Source: Lentinus brumalis (lineage: Eukaryota > Basidiomycota > Agaricomycetes > Polyporales > Polyporaceae). From it: a stretch of DNA of 64,000 bases. The notes beneath the pieces were generated by a model. The model saw nothing but the letters and a program-made list of their open reading frames with translations, ran no database searches and had not been told where the DNA came from. This document shows positions 10,162 through 21,149 of this stretch, in pieces (the stretch's first letter is position 1; each line of letters starts with the position of its first letter). Location of the stretch: contig MARA01000017.1 of assembly GCA_001792895.1 (NCBI GenBank), positions 496,001-560,000 on the forward strand. Direction: 5' to 3'. The position numbers and the translations under genes are program-made.

Positions 10162-13100
10162 TGCGCCGACGAGCGACCTTGGCCGGATCCGGGGGTTTCA
10201 CCTGCTGACGCCACACCAATCGGACATGATCCATATGGCTGTCCAGAGCGCCCGCCACTTGGTTCATCGTGAAGTACCGTGTAGGTATCGGAGGCCTTCT
10301 GTACGAACCGCCGGCGACCGACTCGAGGAAATGGCGCACGAAGAACCCACGAGCTTCGCGATTGAATGCGGTACGCACCCAAGGACGATCGAAGTCGATA
10401 CGGAAATTTTGCCGAGTAAAAAAGTTGCCTTTGTGCGACGTGTAGGCGGCCATTTCCTCGTCGGTCAATCGCGGGCACTTCTGACCAATTTCCACGAGCT
10501 CTTCACAGCCCAAAAGCCAGAGCAAGTGGGCACGGACCGCGCCCTACGAGAGACATCCATCAAAAAGACATCCGAGACATTTGGGGCGGCGTATGCTCAC
10601 CTGCAAGCGGTTCACAAACGTGCCCTCGACATCTGCAGCTTGCGCCGCAGGCATCGCGGCCACCATGATAGCCTCCTCTTCATCGGTTGTTGGTGCAATG
10701 TCAGGCATCTCCCACCCGTCCAGCGAGAGGATGGGCAATGTCGGGGGCGCCTTCTTCTTAGCCGCAGTCCTGCTGGGTTTACTCGGTGTGTCAGGTTGGC
10801 CAGTACGGTCCTCACGATCCTCGTCCTCTTCCTCGTTGACGTCCATGAGTTGCTGCGTGAAATCTTCGCGCACTTCGGCGACCTTCACCATGGCGATGCG
10901 CGCCGCCTTCGACTTGATGGAACGGCCACCTCGCTTCGGTGTCGGGGCGGCACCCTTAAGGGGCTTCTGCGGGGTCTCCGGCGTCGCCACAGACAAGTTT
11001 CCGAGCTTGTGATTCAGCTCATGGAGGCCATCCAATAACTCTGATCTGTGAGCGCATCAGCCGCAATGTGACAAAAAAACGGACGAATTCACACTTACTG
11101 TACTCGCCCCTGTGCGCCCAAACTTTCCTCTATCCCGTCGATACGGTTCATTAACATGACTGTCAAGTGCGACTTCGCTCCGGGGGTTTGCTTGCAATCT
11201 GTGTCAGCTACCTATGCGCATGCAAGCACCAAGACACGACAAACCTGCGCCGCGGGAGACCGGTGAGGAGCAGGGGAGGACGCCACTGTTCCGGGTGATT
11301 CGTTGGTCGAGGGGTGTCGGAACGTTGACGAGCTTGGTTGCGGGGGCCAATGAGACCGCATCATCTCAGCTTCATCCGGCATATGCTGGTCCTGTACGAT
11401 ATGATGAGCAGTTGAGGTAACAAGCAGGTATTAGACACTGACCATGTCTACGAGCGACGTCTTGCTTGTACCAACTTGCTCGTCCGGACGAAGACCAAGT
11501 TGCGACATCAGAGCGAGGCGCTCTTGAACGCCCAGCCCATGCCACACACGGACCATCCCGTCTAGGGACTGAGCATGCGGAGGAGCATCTGAGCACTGGA
11601 CGCCGAAACCGCCGTGTACGGGCTGGCCAGTCTGCCGCGCAGCTGGTATTGGGGCAGGGATATGCGATGGCCGGGTTTGCGGAGGAGCATCCGAGAACTG
11701 GACGCCGAACCCGTCGTGCACGGACTGGCTAGCCCGCGGTGCAGCTTGCATACGGGCGGAGGCTTGCTGAGGAGGATGCGAGAACTGGAAACTGAAACCG
11801 TCGTGAACGGGCTGGCCAGGTGGCGGCCCAGCTTGCAACGAGGCGTGGGCGTGAGCGATGGGAGGTTGGTGGGAAATGGGTGCTCCGAAACCATCGTGTA
11901 TATGCGCAGGTTGTGCGCCAGGAATTCCGTGACCACGGAGCTGCGTAGTGTCATAGTGCACACCGTACTGGTTCACGGAGCCAGACTCTATGCCGCCGAT
12001 CTGATGACCAGGACCAGGACCGCCAGCATAGCCAGACGCTTGTGCATGGGCCGGCATCTGGTACTGGTCCCACCTTTCATGGGAAGCTTGCGCACCGCCC
12101 TGTCCAGTATGATTCTGATATTGCGGTTGCTGTTGAATCAGCATGCCTGCAGGATTCGACTGAGAGTAGACGAAGTGTTCCGGAGTGTGCTGGGAAGCAC
12201 TGTACTGCCGCCCGTGATGCTCGGCGATCGTGCCGCTCATGAAGGTCGCCGATCCGGGCGACACGCCCATGTAGTGCTGGGAGCTGGAGTGGTGTTGAGA
12301 AGGAACCAGCAGGGGCTGCGACTGCTGAGGCCGTTGCTGATACTGGGACGGCACGCCAGTAGCGCGATGTGACTGGGAGAGTTTCTGAGATTGCGGGGGG
12401 GCGGATAGTTCGTGCTCCTGGTGAGATGGCCCGGCGGCGGTCGGGAAGGAGGGGGATAGTTCGCGAGACTGGAATCTGACGGTACATTTCGTGTAAGTGC
12501 ACGCACGCCCGCAGCGGCGGACGCGGACGTCGTCGGTGCAGCGGCGAATGAAGACGCCGACTGAGTCGCAACTACGGCGACGGGAGCGGATGCTGTGGGG
12601 TTTCTCGCGGACGTGCCGGTCTGTTCGAAGTCGACGAGCATGGCCTCGGGTGGAGAAGGACTGTCGTTCTGAATCTCCAGCGGACGTCCCGCGGCCGCTC
12701 TAGCGGCTTCCTCCGCTTCAGCATCCAAGGGTGTCTTCCCAAAAGCCCCCAGAAGGTTGCTGCCTGCTTCTGCTCGCTGAATGAGTCGGGATAACGCGAA
12801 CAACTGTCCACAATAGCTTACCTGCGCTTCCACCGGTACCGTCATCGGCGTGTCCTCGTCCATTGTCTGCTGACGTCGTATATGTACCCTCTGGCGCGCT
12901 TTCACTGGTAACGGTCTGACGGCGAGAGGACGGGCCCAATCCTGCTCCATTTCAGCACCAGACTGTGTGGACGTGATATAGATATACAGACACGTACCGA
13001 TGGGTGGTTCTTGACGTTCTTCTCGTTAACGAGTTTGGGGGTCGCGGACTCGCGCTTGCGGCCGGCGTAAATCTCTCTGGGCGGTGAAGGGCAGTCGGCG

Positions 13101-13622
13101 AGGCGTGTTGCGTCCTGCGTTGCGCTGTGGTTTTCGGAGACTGTGGGTGCGCTTGCCAGTGGCTCGGACGATGGGGCTGGCTGCTCTTCGGATCCTCGGG
13201 CCGTACTTGCCAGAGGTACTTCCGTGGAACTCGGCTGAGGGTTGGGAGCCGGTGGTTCTGCGGATAGAGCAGAGTGCGCCACAGGGTCCGGAGTGGGGAT
13301 AGGTTGTGGTTCAGGGTCTGGAGTGCTCATAGTTGCGGAGAGGAAGGCGCGCCGCCGGGGTAATGTAGGCGGGCGCTAATGCCAAAGCGATGAAGGACAA
13401 AGCGGAGTTGGCGAGGGTCTTTGTACTTTGTCAACCTTGAGTTTAAGTCGTAGAAGCGTGATAAGCAATGAAATCCACACAAAGATATGCAAAAGATGTT
13501 CACTATGCATTGAGGAGGAGAACAACATCACAACGACTACACGGAGCGCATGATTCGCTGGAAGTGTCCAAAACTTTTAGCTAACGAACGCCCACTGACA
13601 ACTGTGTACTCACTGAGAGCTT

Positions 13623-14709
13623 CTACGTCGGTTGCTCACCATGCACACGGACGCGGTAAACGCAAGTGGCCGCGGCACCCCAGTTATCAACGATCTCAAG
13701 CACAACCTGTCCAAAATCGAGGGCGAGTTCCTGGACGATGGTGCGTACGGGAAAGGTCTGGACGAGCACGGGGCTATGGATGTCGTATGTGAACTCCGCC
13801 AGTACCACAAACAGTTCCGCCTCGCCCTTCACGATGATCGGAGGTGCGAGGCTTCCAACGGTCAGATTCGCTCGCAGTTCTTGATGAAACTGATGATATA
13901 GGCCTTCGTTCCGGGCACCATCGACGACACCCCACAAGACCATCCCACGCGGAGCCTCGCCCGGCTCAGCAGCAACTTCGGCAGGAATGTGGTCGATGCT
14001 GACGTGAGTGGGGTATATGAACGTCGGAAGCGCTATTCCCAGTTGACCGTGCGTCGTCGGAATGTGCCAACAACGCCCTATGAGGTTGTCATCGGAGAGA
14101 GCAACGCCCGGAGGCATGCGATGACGCGAGGATGTGAGCTCTTGAGAGACGATTGCCCCGTCGACAGCCAAGGCATAATCACGGAGCAGAACTGGTCCCC
14201 TGCTCTGACGGGCGAGGTAATCATCGATGTGCTTGAGGAGCTCAGGGGACAATGTATGCGGGTTGGGTTGGGTGAGAGGGTAGTACCAATCGGCAAGCGA
14301 TGCGAGGCGCGCGGTTGTGAAAGAGGATTTGGTGATAACAAGCATTAACCAGCCATCCCGAACGATGAGGTAAGACACAATCACTATCAGCGGAAGCCAA
14401 GAAGCGAGTCGCCCGACGAAACCTCCAGCAAGGCCTGCACACCTTCGGGATCGCGGCGATGGGGCGCTCACAGTGGAGGGAGATGGTTTCGGAGTGTTCG
14501 GAGAGGGTGATGAGAGTCCTACAGAATTCCCCTGAGCGGGAGGGCCATCTCGCCATCGCACTTGCTTCCGCACTACGCCAAATTGGACGTTACATGAGAG
14601 GGAACCGGTTTGGCGAGAAGTGTGAACACATACCATTGACAGGCTGAGGATCGACTCCAAACCGCTTGGGGTTGAAACGCGCCAGACGCTCTTCATCCAG
14701 GCCAGGCAT
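13623..14709 (-). CDS. SUN-domain (Sad1/UNC-84) membrane protein, about 341 aa, two exons
   Basis: SUN proteins sit in the inner nuclear membrane and bind KASH-domain proteins of the outer membrane, linking chromatin to the cytoskeleton. Exon 1 (14709-14634) starts MPGLDEERLARFNPKR; a 61-nt intron follows; exon 2 (14572-13623) ends RVRVHGEQPT. After a Ser/Pro-rich N-terminus there is one membrane segment near residues 79-98 (SWLPLIVIVSYLIV). The C-terminal SUN domain, roughly 160-338, shows DYALAVDGAIV, GRCWHIPTTHGQLGI, VSIDHIP and the closing NWG...TCVYRVRVHG. The reading frame is intact. I chose this start because the splice joins cleanly in frame, unlike the longer unspliced frame starting at 14807. 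It is cargo of the inverted-repeat unit; neighbouring genes X and Y are on the same strand. Confidence 0.88.
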
Positions 14710-14874
14710 GGCAGAGTGCAGTGCGATGGGTGAGCAACGTTATGGGAGGCCTGTCCCTGTCGGTGGCGAAGAGGAACATTGACAAGGTGGTGCGCGCGAT
14801 CGCGCACAGCCCGCGCTCAGCGCTACGGACGATGTTCTCATCACGTGATTTCCAACGCGGTGGCACCATTGACA

Positions 14875-16327
14875 TCAATGTAAGAAGACTCGAAAGGGTG
14901 CATAAGGCATATGGTATTCATAAGACATATGGGCATACGATGAGGAGGCATACAACGGAGTCAGATGTAGATACAGCGTCCGCGTCTCGTTCATTGTTCG
15001 AGTATAAAAACGGCGACTAAGTACACGGACCAGATCAGTGCAAATCAGTCGTGCAGATGAACTCAACGCACCCGGGGGCTCTTTCCGGCGAAACCAGGTC
15101 TTGCGAACCCAGGAGGGCCTCATAGTGGGATTCAGGGAGAGAATTCTGTCGTCGGCTGCACGCTCGATGCCTAGTAGCACGGGCCGCCAAACGCCCAGCG
15201 TGTGGGGCGTCTCTGTCCACAGCCAAAGCTGGACTCCGCGACGGGATCTGTGGTAGAACAAATCCCTGATGTGAAGCTTCGGGTGCGAGGTGAGGTCAGG
15301 AGGGTGGGCTAGAGGCGTGTCTGCGGTGAGGGGTTCAGCTGCACTTTTCTTCCCTGGCACATGCGCCTTTAGCAGCCACCACGTAGTGGACTGGTCCTGG
15401 TCCTTCTTCTTGCTGGCTGTCTTCTCCTCGAGCGTCTTCGCACATGGGTTCTCAATGCGCTCGTAGTCCTGCAGTCGTTCTCATTGAATGAACTCATGAA
15501 TGATGAGCGGAACATACGTAAGGGTTCGCGGACGGGAGAGCGACGCCAGAAGGTGCCGACGAGCCGGCAGACTCTGTGCGTTTGCGCGTCGCACGAGCTG
15601 ACGACCGGGTTGTGACACCAACGCTGAGATTCTGCGGTTGCGGAATGGCTTCGGCCCGTGGATACACAGATGTCTGGCGAGTCGGACTCCCTGGACGACT
15701 GGCTGAGGGTGGCGGGGGAGCGCGAGATGCTTTCGGAGTGGCCGAGCGTGAAGCGCCTGATTGAGCCACACTTGGAGCACAGGAAGACGTTGGGGATGGC
15801 GGAATCGATGGTGCGAAAGAGGTGGCCGGGGTAGGCGTACGCGATGAGATGTTGCGCATGGTCGGGGTCGATCGCGTGGACGTCTCAGAGAGAGATTTGC
15901 GCAGTGAACGAGGGCGCGTCCAGGATGGGTCGCCATGGTGGGGCTCGGACTTGACGACAGCGCCGCTACGAAGCGCCGCTCAGCAAGACACCAAGACCAT
16001 TCTAAAAGGCTGCTTACTCGGACTTTTCATCACCGAACTCCTGTATAATGGTCGGGACTTGGGCGCGAACATGATAAGAAGGCGTAGGAGACGCGAAGTC
16101 CAGGAACATCGGTCCAGATTCTTCCTTCGGCACGCTGGCGTGAAAGTAGTAATCTGCTCGTAGCCTAGATCCCATGTCAATTTCGTGAAGATAGTGGACA
16201 CAGTGGCGAGGGATACGTTCGGGAGGACGAGGGAGGATGAGAGGAGAGAGCCAGGCTGATCGCACTTGTTGCCACGACTCTCAGCGAACAAAGCAGTTGA
16301 AGCCTGCGCTACGCGACACGCGGACAA
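14875..16327 (-). pseudogene. Unrecognised S/T/P-rich gene ('Y'), probable single frameshift
   Basis: The exons can be chained. An N-terminal segment (16327 to about 16180) is followed by LRADYYFHASVPKEESG, then EFGDEKS joins DGAVVKSEP across a 52-nt intron. A long Ser/Thr/Pro-rich stretch follows, with SRTPTPATSFAPSIPPSP. After another intron comes a Lys-rich part leading to a more ordered end (HPKLHIRDLFYHRSRRGVQ, NPTMRPSWVRK). The N-terminal segment and LRADYYF are in different frames with no obvious intron between, so a one-base deletion near 16165-16180 is likely. The frame runs to a stop at 14875, but the last part may be spliced differently. No domain recognised. It recalls hypothetical proteins common in Agaricomycetes (memory only). 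Confidence 0.5.
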
Positions 16328-16900
16328 TGCGCCGTGCTAGGGGCGTACAATCCAAAGGCCCGCCTCATGTAGACGGATTGGAATAAGCATTGTCTGCTGT
16401 CAGCCTTGACACGACGTGCACCGCCAGAAAACCTGGTCGGTGAAAGGGATGTCTCGTCTAGGCGGTGGAAACCTTTCCTTTGTTTTCGCGAGCGCTTAGG
16501 CCCCGAAACGGTGCAAGGTTAGCCCAAGCCTGGACTAATATCACATCCCTTTCATCGGCCGGTTTTCTCGTCGTGTGAGCTTGCCGTCCGGGAAGAGGAA
16601 ACAACGTTGTTAGGGAGGGAGCGAAGTTTAGCCCGCCCCTGTGGCACAGCCACCCGACCTAGTCGACGTCAAACTGCTCTCTACGTTCACGGTATTTTAC
16701 AACGATGCAACCGGATACTAATGGAGCACTGCATGCGGAGCCTGCGACCATGTATGGAATAAGACGGCAATGCAGGCAAACGTGACGGCCCAAGCGAAGC
16801 ACCCCGAGCACAGTGAAGTCGAAGATCGCTTGTACACCTTGTTAACCGGCTCTGGCTGGTTCGGGGAGCTACTTGACCTGCATAAGGTTGTTTAGCAAAG
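16328..16900. other. Gene-free interval with a MITE-like inverted repeat
   Basis: No supported coding sequence lies between the start of Y and the end of the WD40 gene. The interval contains a pair of imperfect inverted repeats (see 16426-16568). A minus-strand open frame at 16687-16935 overlaps the WD40 tail and has no recognisable features. Confidence 0.5.
16426..16568. repeat. MITE-like inverted repeat of about 143 bp
   Basis: The left arm 16426-16452 (starting AGAAAACCTGGTCGGTGAAA) pairs with 16543-16568 (ACATCCCTTTCATCGGCCGG onward) with a few mismatches and about 90 bp between. Short outer homology (ACACGACG) resumes beyond a 9-bp gap on the left side. It could be a small non-autonomous element or a degenerate pair of termini. 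No target duplication was identified. Confidence 0.6.
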
Positions 16901-18162
16901 TCAAGCTCGTCGAGAAGGATATACATTAGCCTCACGAGTTTCCTGATCTATGGTCTTCCATATAATGCAAGGAGAAGGGCTGTCAACATTCATCACGCCC
17001 GCCGCGATGAAGAACTCGTCCGTTTCGGGGACATAATGGGCCTGTCAGAAGTATCAGCGGTGTGCGTGTACAGCGACAGAGTATCCGCTTACCGCAACAG
17101 CAAGAGCCTCCGCTTTCTTGGGAACAGGGAGTTCGTATAATATCCGAGGGTCTGAAGGGCGGTCCTCCTCCTCGCGATCGAGGAACCCGACCACATCCCA
17201 TACAGTAAGTTGTCCGGCAGTACTCCCCCAAGCAGCGCCAGACCTCCGTGAATCCAGATAGCCGGAGTAGGGGCCTTGCGGCGAATGCTGTGATTGATCG
17301 TGCAGACTGGGTCCCCGGAGTCCAGAGAGTAAATGTCGAAACCGCGACGGGCGTTGGAGACAGCAACGGCCGCCCACTCTTCAGAGATGCTCGCTCGAGT
17401 ACTGCGCGCAATCGGATCAGCAAAGAGCCACATTGCCGCGTCAGCACACGTACATCAAACCATTGATTGGAAATGTGCGGAGCCTGCCCCAAGTCCGCGC
17501 ATCCACAAGAACAATCCCGTGGTGAAGATAGGTCACAGCGAGAATAGACTGATACTGCTCTGACGAGATCCAGTGGAGGCTCGTGACGATGATGTCCTTC
17601 GCTTCGTTATGCGAGTTCTTGGGAGGGTCGTCAATGTTGACCTCGTGTATGTATCGATTAGCTGGGCGCAGGCAACGGTAAACATCCAGCATTAGGCTTG
17701 CATCAGATCACAACACGTACCGGTGCTATCCCACTGCCAGATTGACAGCTCCGGACCAGCTCCCGAAGCTAGTCGTGCGTCCTTGGGAGCGAGACATTCA
17801 ACAGGGTACTTGTGACAAAAAACACCATCTATCTCAATGGTTTCCTGAGAAGCCGGAGGTCAATACGGTTGAACGGTGAGCGAGGAAGGCATACACACCC
17901 TGGACACGGACATCCACGCGACATGTCCATCGCGCAGGCCGCATATGAGACCTGGAGATGTGTGAGGCCACACCAGCTCCAAAACTTCACTCGTTCCGGA
18001 GAAAACGTAGCACAGAGCTCCTGTTTCAACGTCCCATACGCAGATTCGCCCATCGAGGCCGCCAGTAGCAAGGTAGGTGCCGTCCGGACTGAATACAACC
18101 TTCGCTATACCCTTGGTGTGTCCGTTTGCAAGCTTGTGATGTTCCTGATACTGCAGAACCAT
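16901..18162 (-). pseudogene. WD40-repeat protein, five exons, one apparent frameshift
   Basis: A beta-propeller scaffold protein of the WD40 class. The start at 18162 gives MVLQYQEHHKLANGHTKGIA, then a textbook repeat (VVFSPDGTYLATGGLDGRIC ... VWDVETG). Exon 1 ends at 17899, exon 2 is 17844-17721 (YPVECLAPKDARLASGAG ... LSIWQWD), and exon 3 starts at 17661. Later blades include EEWAAVAVSNARRGFDIYSL and IHGGLALLGG. The last recognisable blade (GSTAGQLTVWDVVGF) is in another frame; the switch is at a run of five C's (plus strand 17225-17229), where one extra base would restore the frame. The last exon ends VYPSRRA at 16901. It may be decayed or a homopolymer error. It lies head-to-head with the small gene at 18713. 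Confidence 0.78.
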
Positions 18163-18712
18163 CGTGCAAGACAGGGAAGTGGGAGAGAAGCGACGAGATG
18201 CTGTGGAGGCGTGTGTAAGCGAAGAGACAAACACTTGCGCCACTTACAGGTCCACACGCGTCGCATTTAGCGCGCCAGTGCGCGGTCACATGATCGCCGG
18301 CTGCGCTGGGCTGCGCGCAACGCGTGCACGGGTGGCGCGCACGTCGTCGCTTCAGTCTCTCATCTTGCCCCGCAGCCTACAGTATTCAGCCAGCGATGCC
18401 TCTTGACTTTCTTCTGTGTTCTGTATCTCCTACATCCAATCGTCTAGCAAAGTCGTCTGTCGTGGGGTGCGCATGCGAGGCTAACGGCTGCAAACATCGC
18501 AGCCTCGTGGGTGTTCACAAAGGGTACGCTCCGTGAGTAGTCTTTGTTGAGCAGCCTATATAATTCCCCTCTCTTAGCTTCAAGCTCGCATTTCTCTTAC
18601 TCTGCCCACCCGCCCTCCCGTCCTCCGCCACTCGACCTTCGTCGCCGTTCTTCTCGTGCCTTTCAGGTCTCATCCTCCTCATCTCGACTCCATTCCACCT
18701 ACGTAGATCGCC
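18163..18712. promoter_or_regulatory. Shared divergent 5' region of the WD40 gene and the small gene
   Basis: This 550-bp interval separates two genes transcribed away from each other, so it probably holds both promoters. A GC-rich stretch with many GCGC and TGCGC words lies at about 18265-18345. A TATA-like CTATATAA lies near 18554-18563, about 150 bp upstream of the start at 18713, followed by a pyrimidine-rich leader. No gene is seen; the open frames here look like shadows. Confidence 0.45.
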
Positions 18713-19362
18713 ATGGCTATGTATGAGTACGTCCCTCTCTAGCAGGCTGTTCTCCGGGAAGTCCGCCGTGGTATACTCATGTCGTGCCATGTTCAGCCGG
18801 GCTAACATCGAGTTTGACAATGCGTCGGTCCTCTATCAGGTGAGAGGGACTGGCCCCGCCCTCCGGCCTCCCATCCACGCTCGCGTCATGATTGCCCAGT
18901 GCGGTCCGGATGCCTGTAAGTACACCCTTTATGCTCTTGCTCTTTAACTCATGGAGTCTAGACGGCATCATCCTCTGCGAGCTCGTCGAGGAGAATCTGT
19001 CCGCCAACCCGCCGAAAGTGATTATGTCCAAGCTCATCTCAGAGGACATGAGGGTCGATTTCAGCGAGACTGTGAGTCCTGAGCTCGCTCGCACCCCACC
19101 TGCGTTCTGATGATCAGCCTTCCAGGAAGATCTTGTTGTCATGATCTTCGACGGCACCTCCCGCTTCATCAAGTTCGCAGATGACATATCGTACTGGAGC
19201 TTCGTGTCTGCCATAGCCGGGGTCAAGAGCATACTCGCCGCCCGTCGCGTCGACATCGAGGAACTCCTCGACATGGTGATTAGTACTGTACCCATGGTCG
19301 ACGCCGTTGATCCCAAGGGCCCCCCTCGCTATCAGACGGAGGGAGCTGAGGAGGCACAGTGA
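18713..19362 (+). CDS. Small unrecognised protein, 159 aa, four exons
   Basis: Four exons join in frame with consensus splice sites: 18713-18726, 18797-18915, 18962-19071 and 19126-19362. The product begins MAMYDRANIEFDN and ends GAEEAQ. It contains GPALRPPIHARVMIAQCG, IILCELVEENLSANPPKVIM and VVMIFDGTSRFIKFADDI. It looks like a compact, soluble alpha/beta protein with no signal peptide or membrane segment. The tiny first exon (14 nt) is typical of basidiomycete genes. No lesion is visible, unlike several neighbours. I do not recognise the family. It is cargo inside the inverted-repeat unit. Confidence 0.72.
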
Positions 19363-19693
19363 GAGCGGAGCATTGCGTTCCCTCAGGCTCCTCGATAATG
19401 ATCTCTCCTTGGTCTCCCTCCCCCTATGCCTTTGTCTCGCTGGCCTGTACTAGACTCCACGTTGTACCCTTTCCGTTGTATTCTCTGTAGAAATGCGATC
19501 AGCCCGTTGTGTCATACGCGCGATGGAGACGCCCGCCCGCTGCATTGCCTTTGTGCTAGCCCTTACTAGCCTCGCCTCACTCGCCACCCGCAACGGCCGC
19601 CCTCCACGCCACTGTCCTTATAACTTCACGCTTTTAAGTTTCCACACGGCTTGGTCAAAGCTCTTTGTCTTGCCGTGGCTCCTCGTGTCGACA
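19363..19693. other. Interval without a supported gene
   Basis: This follows the stop of the small gene and precedes the LRR/F-box-like gene on the same strand. A short open frame starts at 19493 but shows no recognisable features and may be the 5' part of the next gene. Confidence 0.4.
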
Positions 19694-20815
19694 ATGGCAG
19701 CCGCTGTCTCTCAACACGCAACTCTCTTTCTGAGCCACCATCCACAGTATGTCCCTCGTTCTCGCTCACAACAACGTAGTGCAGGTGATTTTCACTGTCT
19801 CTCAGCTGTTCGAAGGCACTGCTGATCGCATACTATCTGATAGGTGGGCCTGCGCCTCACGTCCCCCCCTAACCTCGACGCTTTCTGCGACCGCGCCACC
19901 TCCAATCCACGGGTTGGAAAGAGGTTGGAGGATCTCAGGATAGTCATACATGGACAGCTTTCTAGAACATCCCTGCGCCGTTGTCTTGACCTCGCGCCCA
20001 ACCTTGTCGACCTCGACCTCCTTCTCTCCAACCCCGACGTCCCCAGCCTCCTGGATGGCGTCCTGCTTCGAGATCTCCGCTTCTTCAGGACCAACATCCC
20101 CCACCGCCTCCTCGTCAGCTTTTTTGCTGCTCATGCTCGACTGTCTGTTCTCATGTTGGACGTTTGCGCTGAGGCCGAAGACCTCTGTCCGCTGCGCGCG
20201 ACCCGTCTTCAGTACTTGAAGTGTATATCCGGTCCAGGCCCCTGCGTCGCGCAGCTTCTCAATCCCAGTGTGTCACGCCTCACGATGACGTCGATGGGCA
20301 CCGGGGACAGTTCGCGCAGCACTTTGCTCGTGCTAACTTCGGTCCCGTTCCAGCTCTCCGCCCTGTCGACCCTCACCATCGACTTCCATGCCGACGAATA
20401 TGACGTCCTGCACAGCATCGTTACGAGTTGCCCGAACATACGCAAGTTGAAGCTCCTCGAGATCCCTGGGATTGCGGTGAGCATTACTCTTCGATTCCGA
20501 CCGTGCGGACTGATAGACAGCTGGGTGATGGTAGCGTCGTCGTAAATCGAGTCGTCGTGCATGGAACAATGGCGCGATGTGGTCCAAGACGTTACGGTCC
20601 CTCCCGCTGCTCGAGGAGCTCATGCTTCGCACGGCGTCTTCCCTCGTTCGCCGCTCGGCTTGCGAAGACGAGGAGCGCAAGGCACTCATGCACTGGATCA
20701 CCGGGGTACGCTCAGCTACGCGTGGCAGGCCGAATCCGCACCCCGTGTTATATCACGTTGGAGTGTGGTACTGCGCCGAGGACACAGACGGTGGTGTCGT
20801 AACGCACTAGTCGAA
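19694..20815 (+). pseudogene. Leucine-rich, F-box/LRR-like protein, probably frameshifted
   Basis: The readable core (from about 19841) is Leu-rich with repeated amphipathic units: LEDLRIVIHGQLSRTSLRRC, LAPNLVDLDLLLSNPDVPSL, LQYLKCI and CPNIRKLKLLEIPG. Further downstream comes LPLLEELMLRTASSLV. This is the style of the large Agaricomycete F-box/LRR families that recruit substrates for ubiquitination. Just upstream, VSQLFEGTADRILSD is in a different frame from VGLRLTSPPNL without an obvious intron, suggesting a one-base lesion near 19840. The 3' end needs an intron of about 110 nt (20477-20586), and the last exon is ambiguous. No N-terminal F-box motif could be confirmed. Confidence 0.5.
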
Positions 20816-21149
20816 TATGAGCGGATCCTGGAGTCGCTCATCCATCGTGATTCACCCAGACGCAGGCTACGACTTTGTTTAAGTGAGTACTCTGAATTAC
20901 CACGGTGGTTCGGGCTGACTCCGTAATGTAAGATCGTCTGTGACCTCACGACGCGCTCGTCGTACGCTATAGGATGGCGCCGTTGTTGTGAGCCTGTTTC
21001 TGGGCACTGTTCCCTAGCGACGCTTTGTACTACATAATCTCAACTGTTGTTAGTCCTGCTATACAAAGAGCTTTGCCGAGTACCTGGAATGTCGCGTGCG
21101 CAGCGTTCCAGCCACATTGTCTGCCCCCACCCACTCACAGCTAGCCTTC

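Larger units (their letters stand above)
8242..13330 (-). pseudogene. Unrecognised P/Q-rich multi-exon gene ('X'), split by a Tc1 insertion
   Basis: Several minus-strand open segments join through plausible GT-AG introns into one gene. It starts at 13330 (MSTPDPEPQPIP). The order is: a Pro/Ser-rich N-terminus; a Gln-rich middle (11431-12480) with about four imperfect copies of a GQPVHDGFGVQFSDAPP-like repeat; a short D/E-rich region; then a more conserved-looking C-terminus. The C-terminus includes TDEEMAAY, the stretch VHMSGDEADS and a later LRVLD segment, ending DEDD at 8242. Exon 11035-10601 joins LQ to GAVRAHLLWLLG across a 57-nt intron. A frame change around 12480-12500 needs another intron or an indel. 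The Tc1 element at 8832-10159 interrupts an ATA codon. I do not recognise a named domain. The C-terminal pattern reminds me of a multicopy family of hypothetical proteins in Agaricomycetes, which is unverified memory. Confidence 0.6.
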
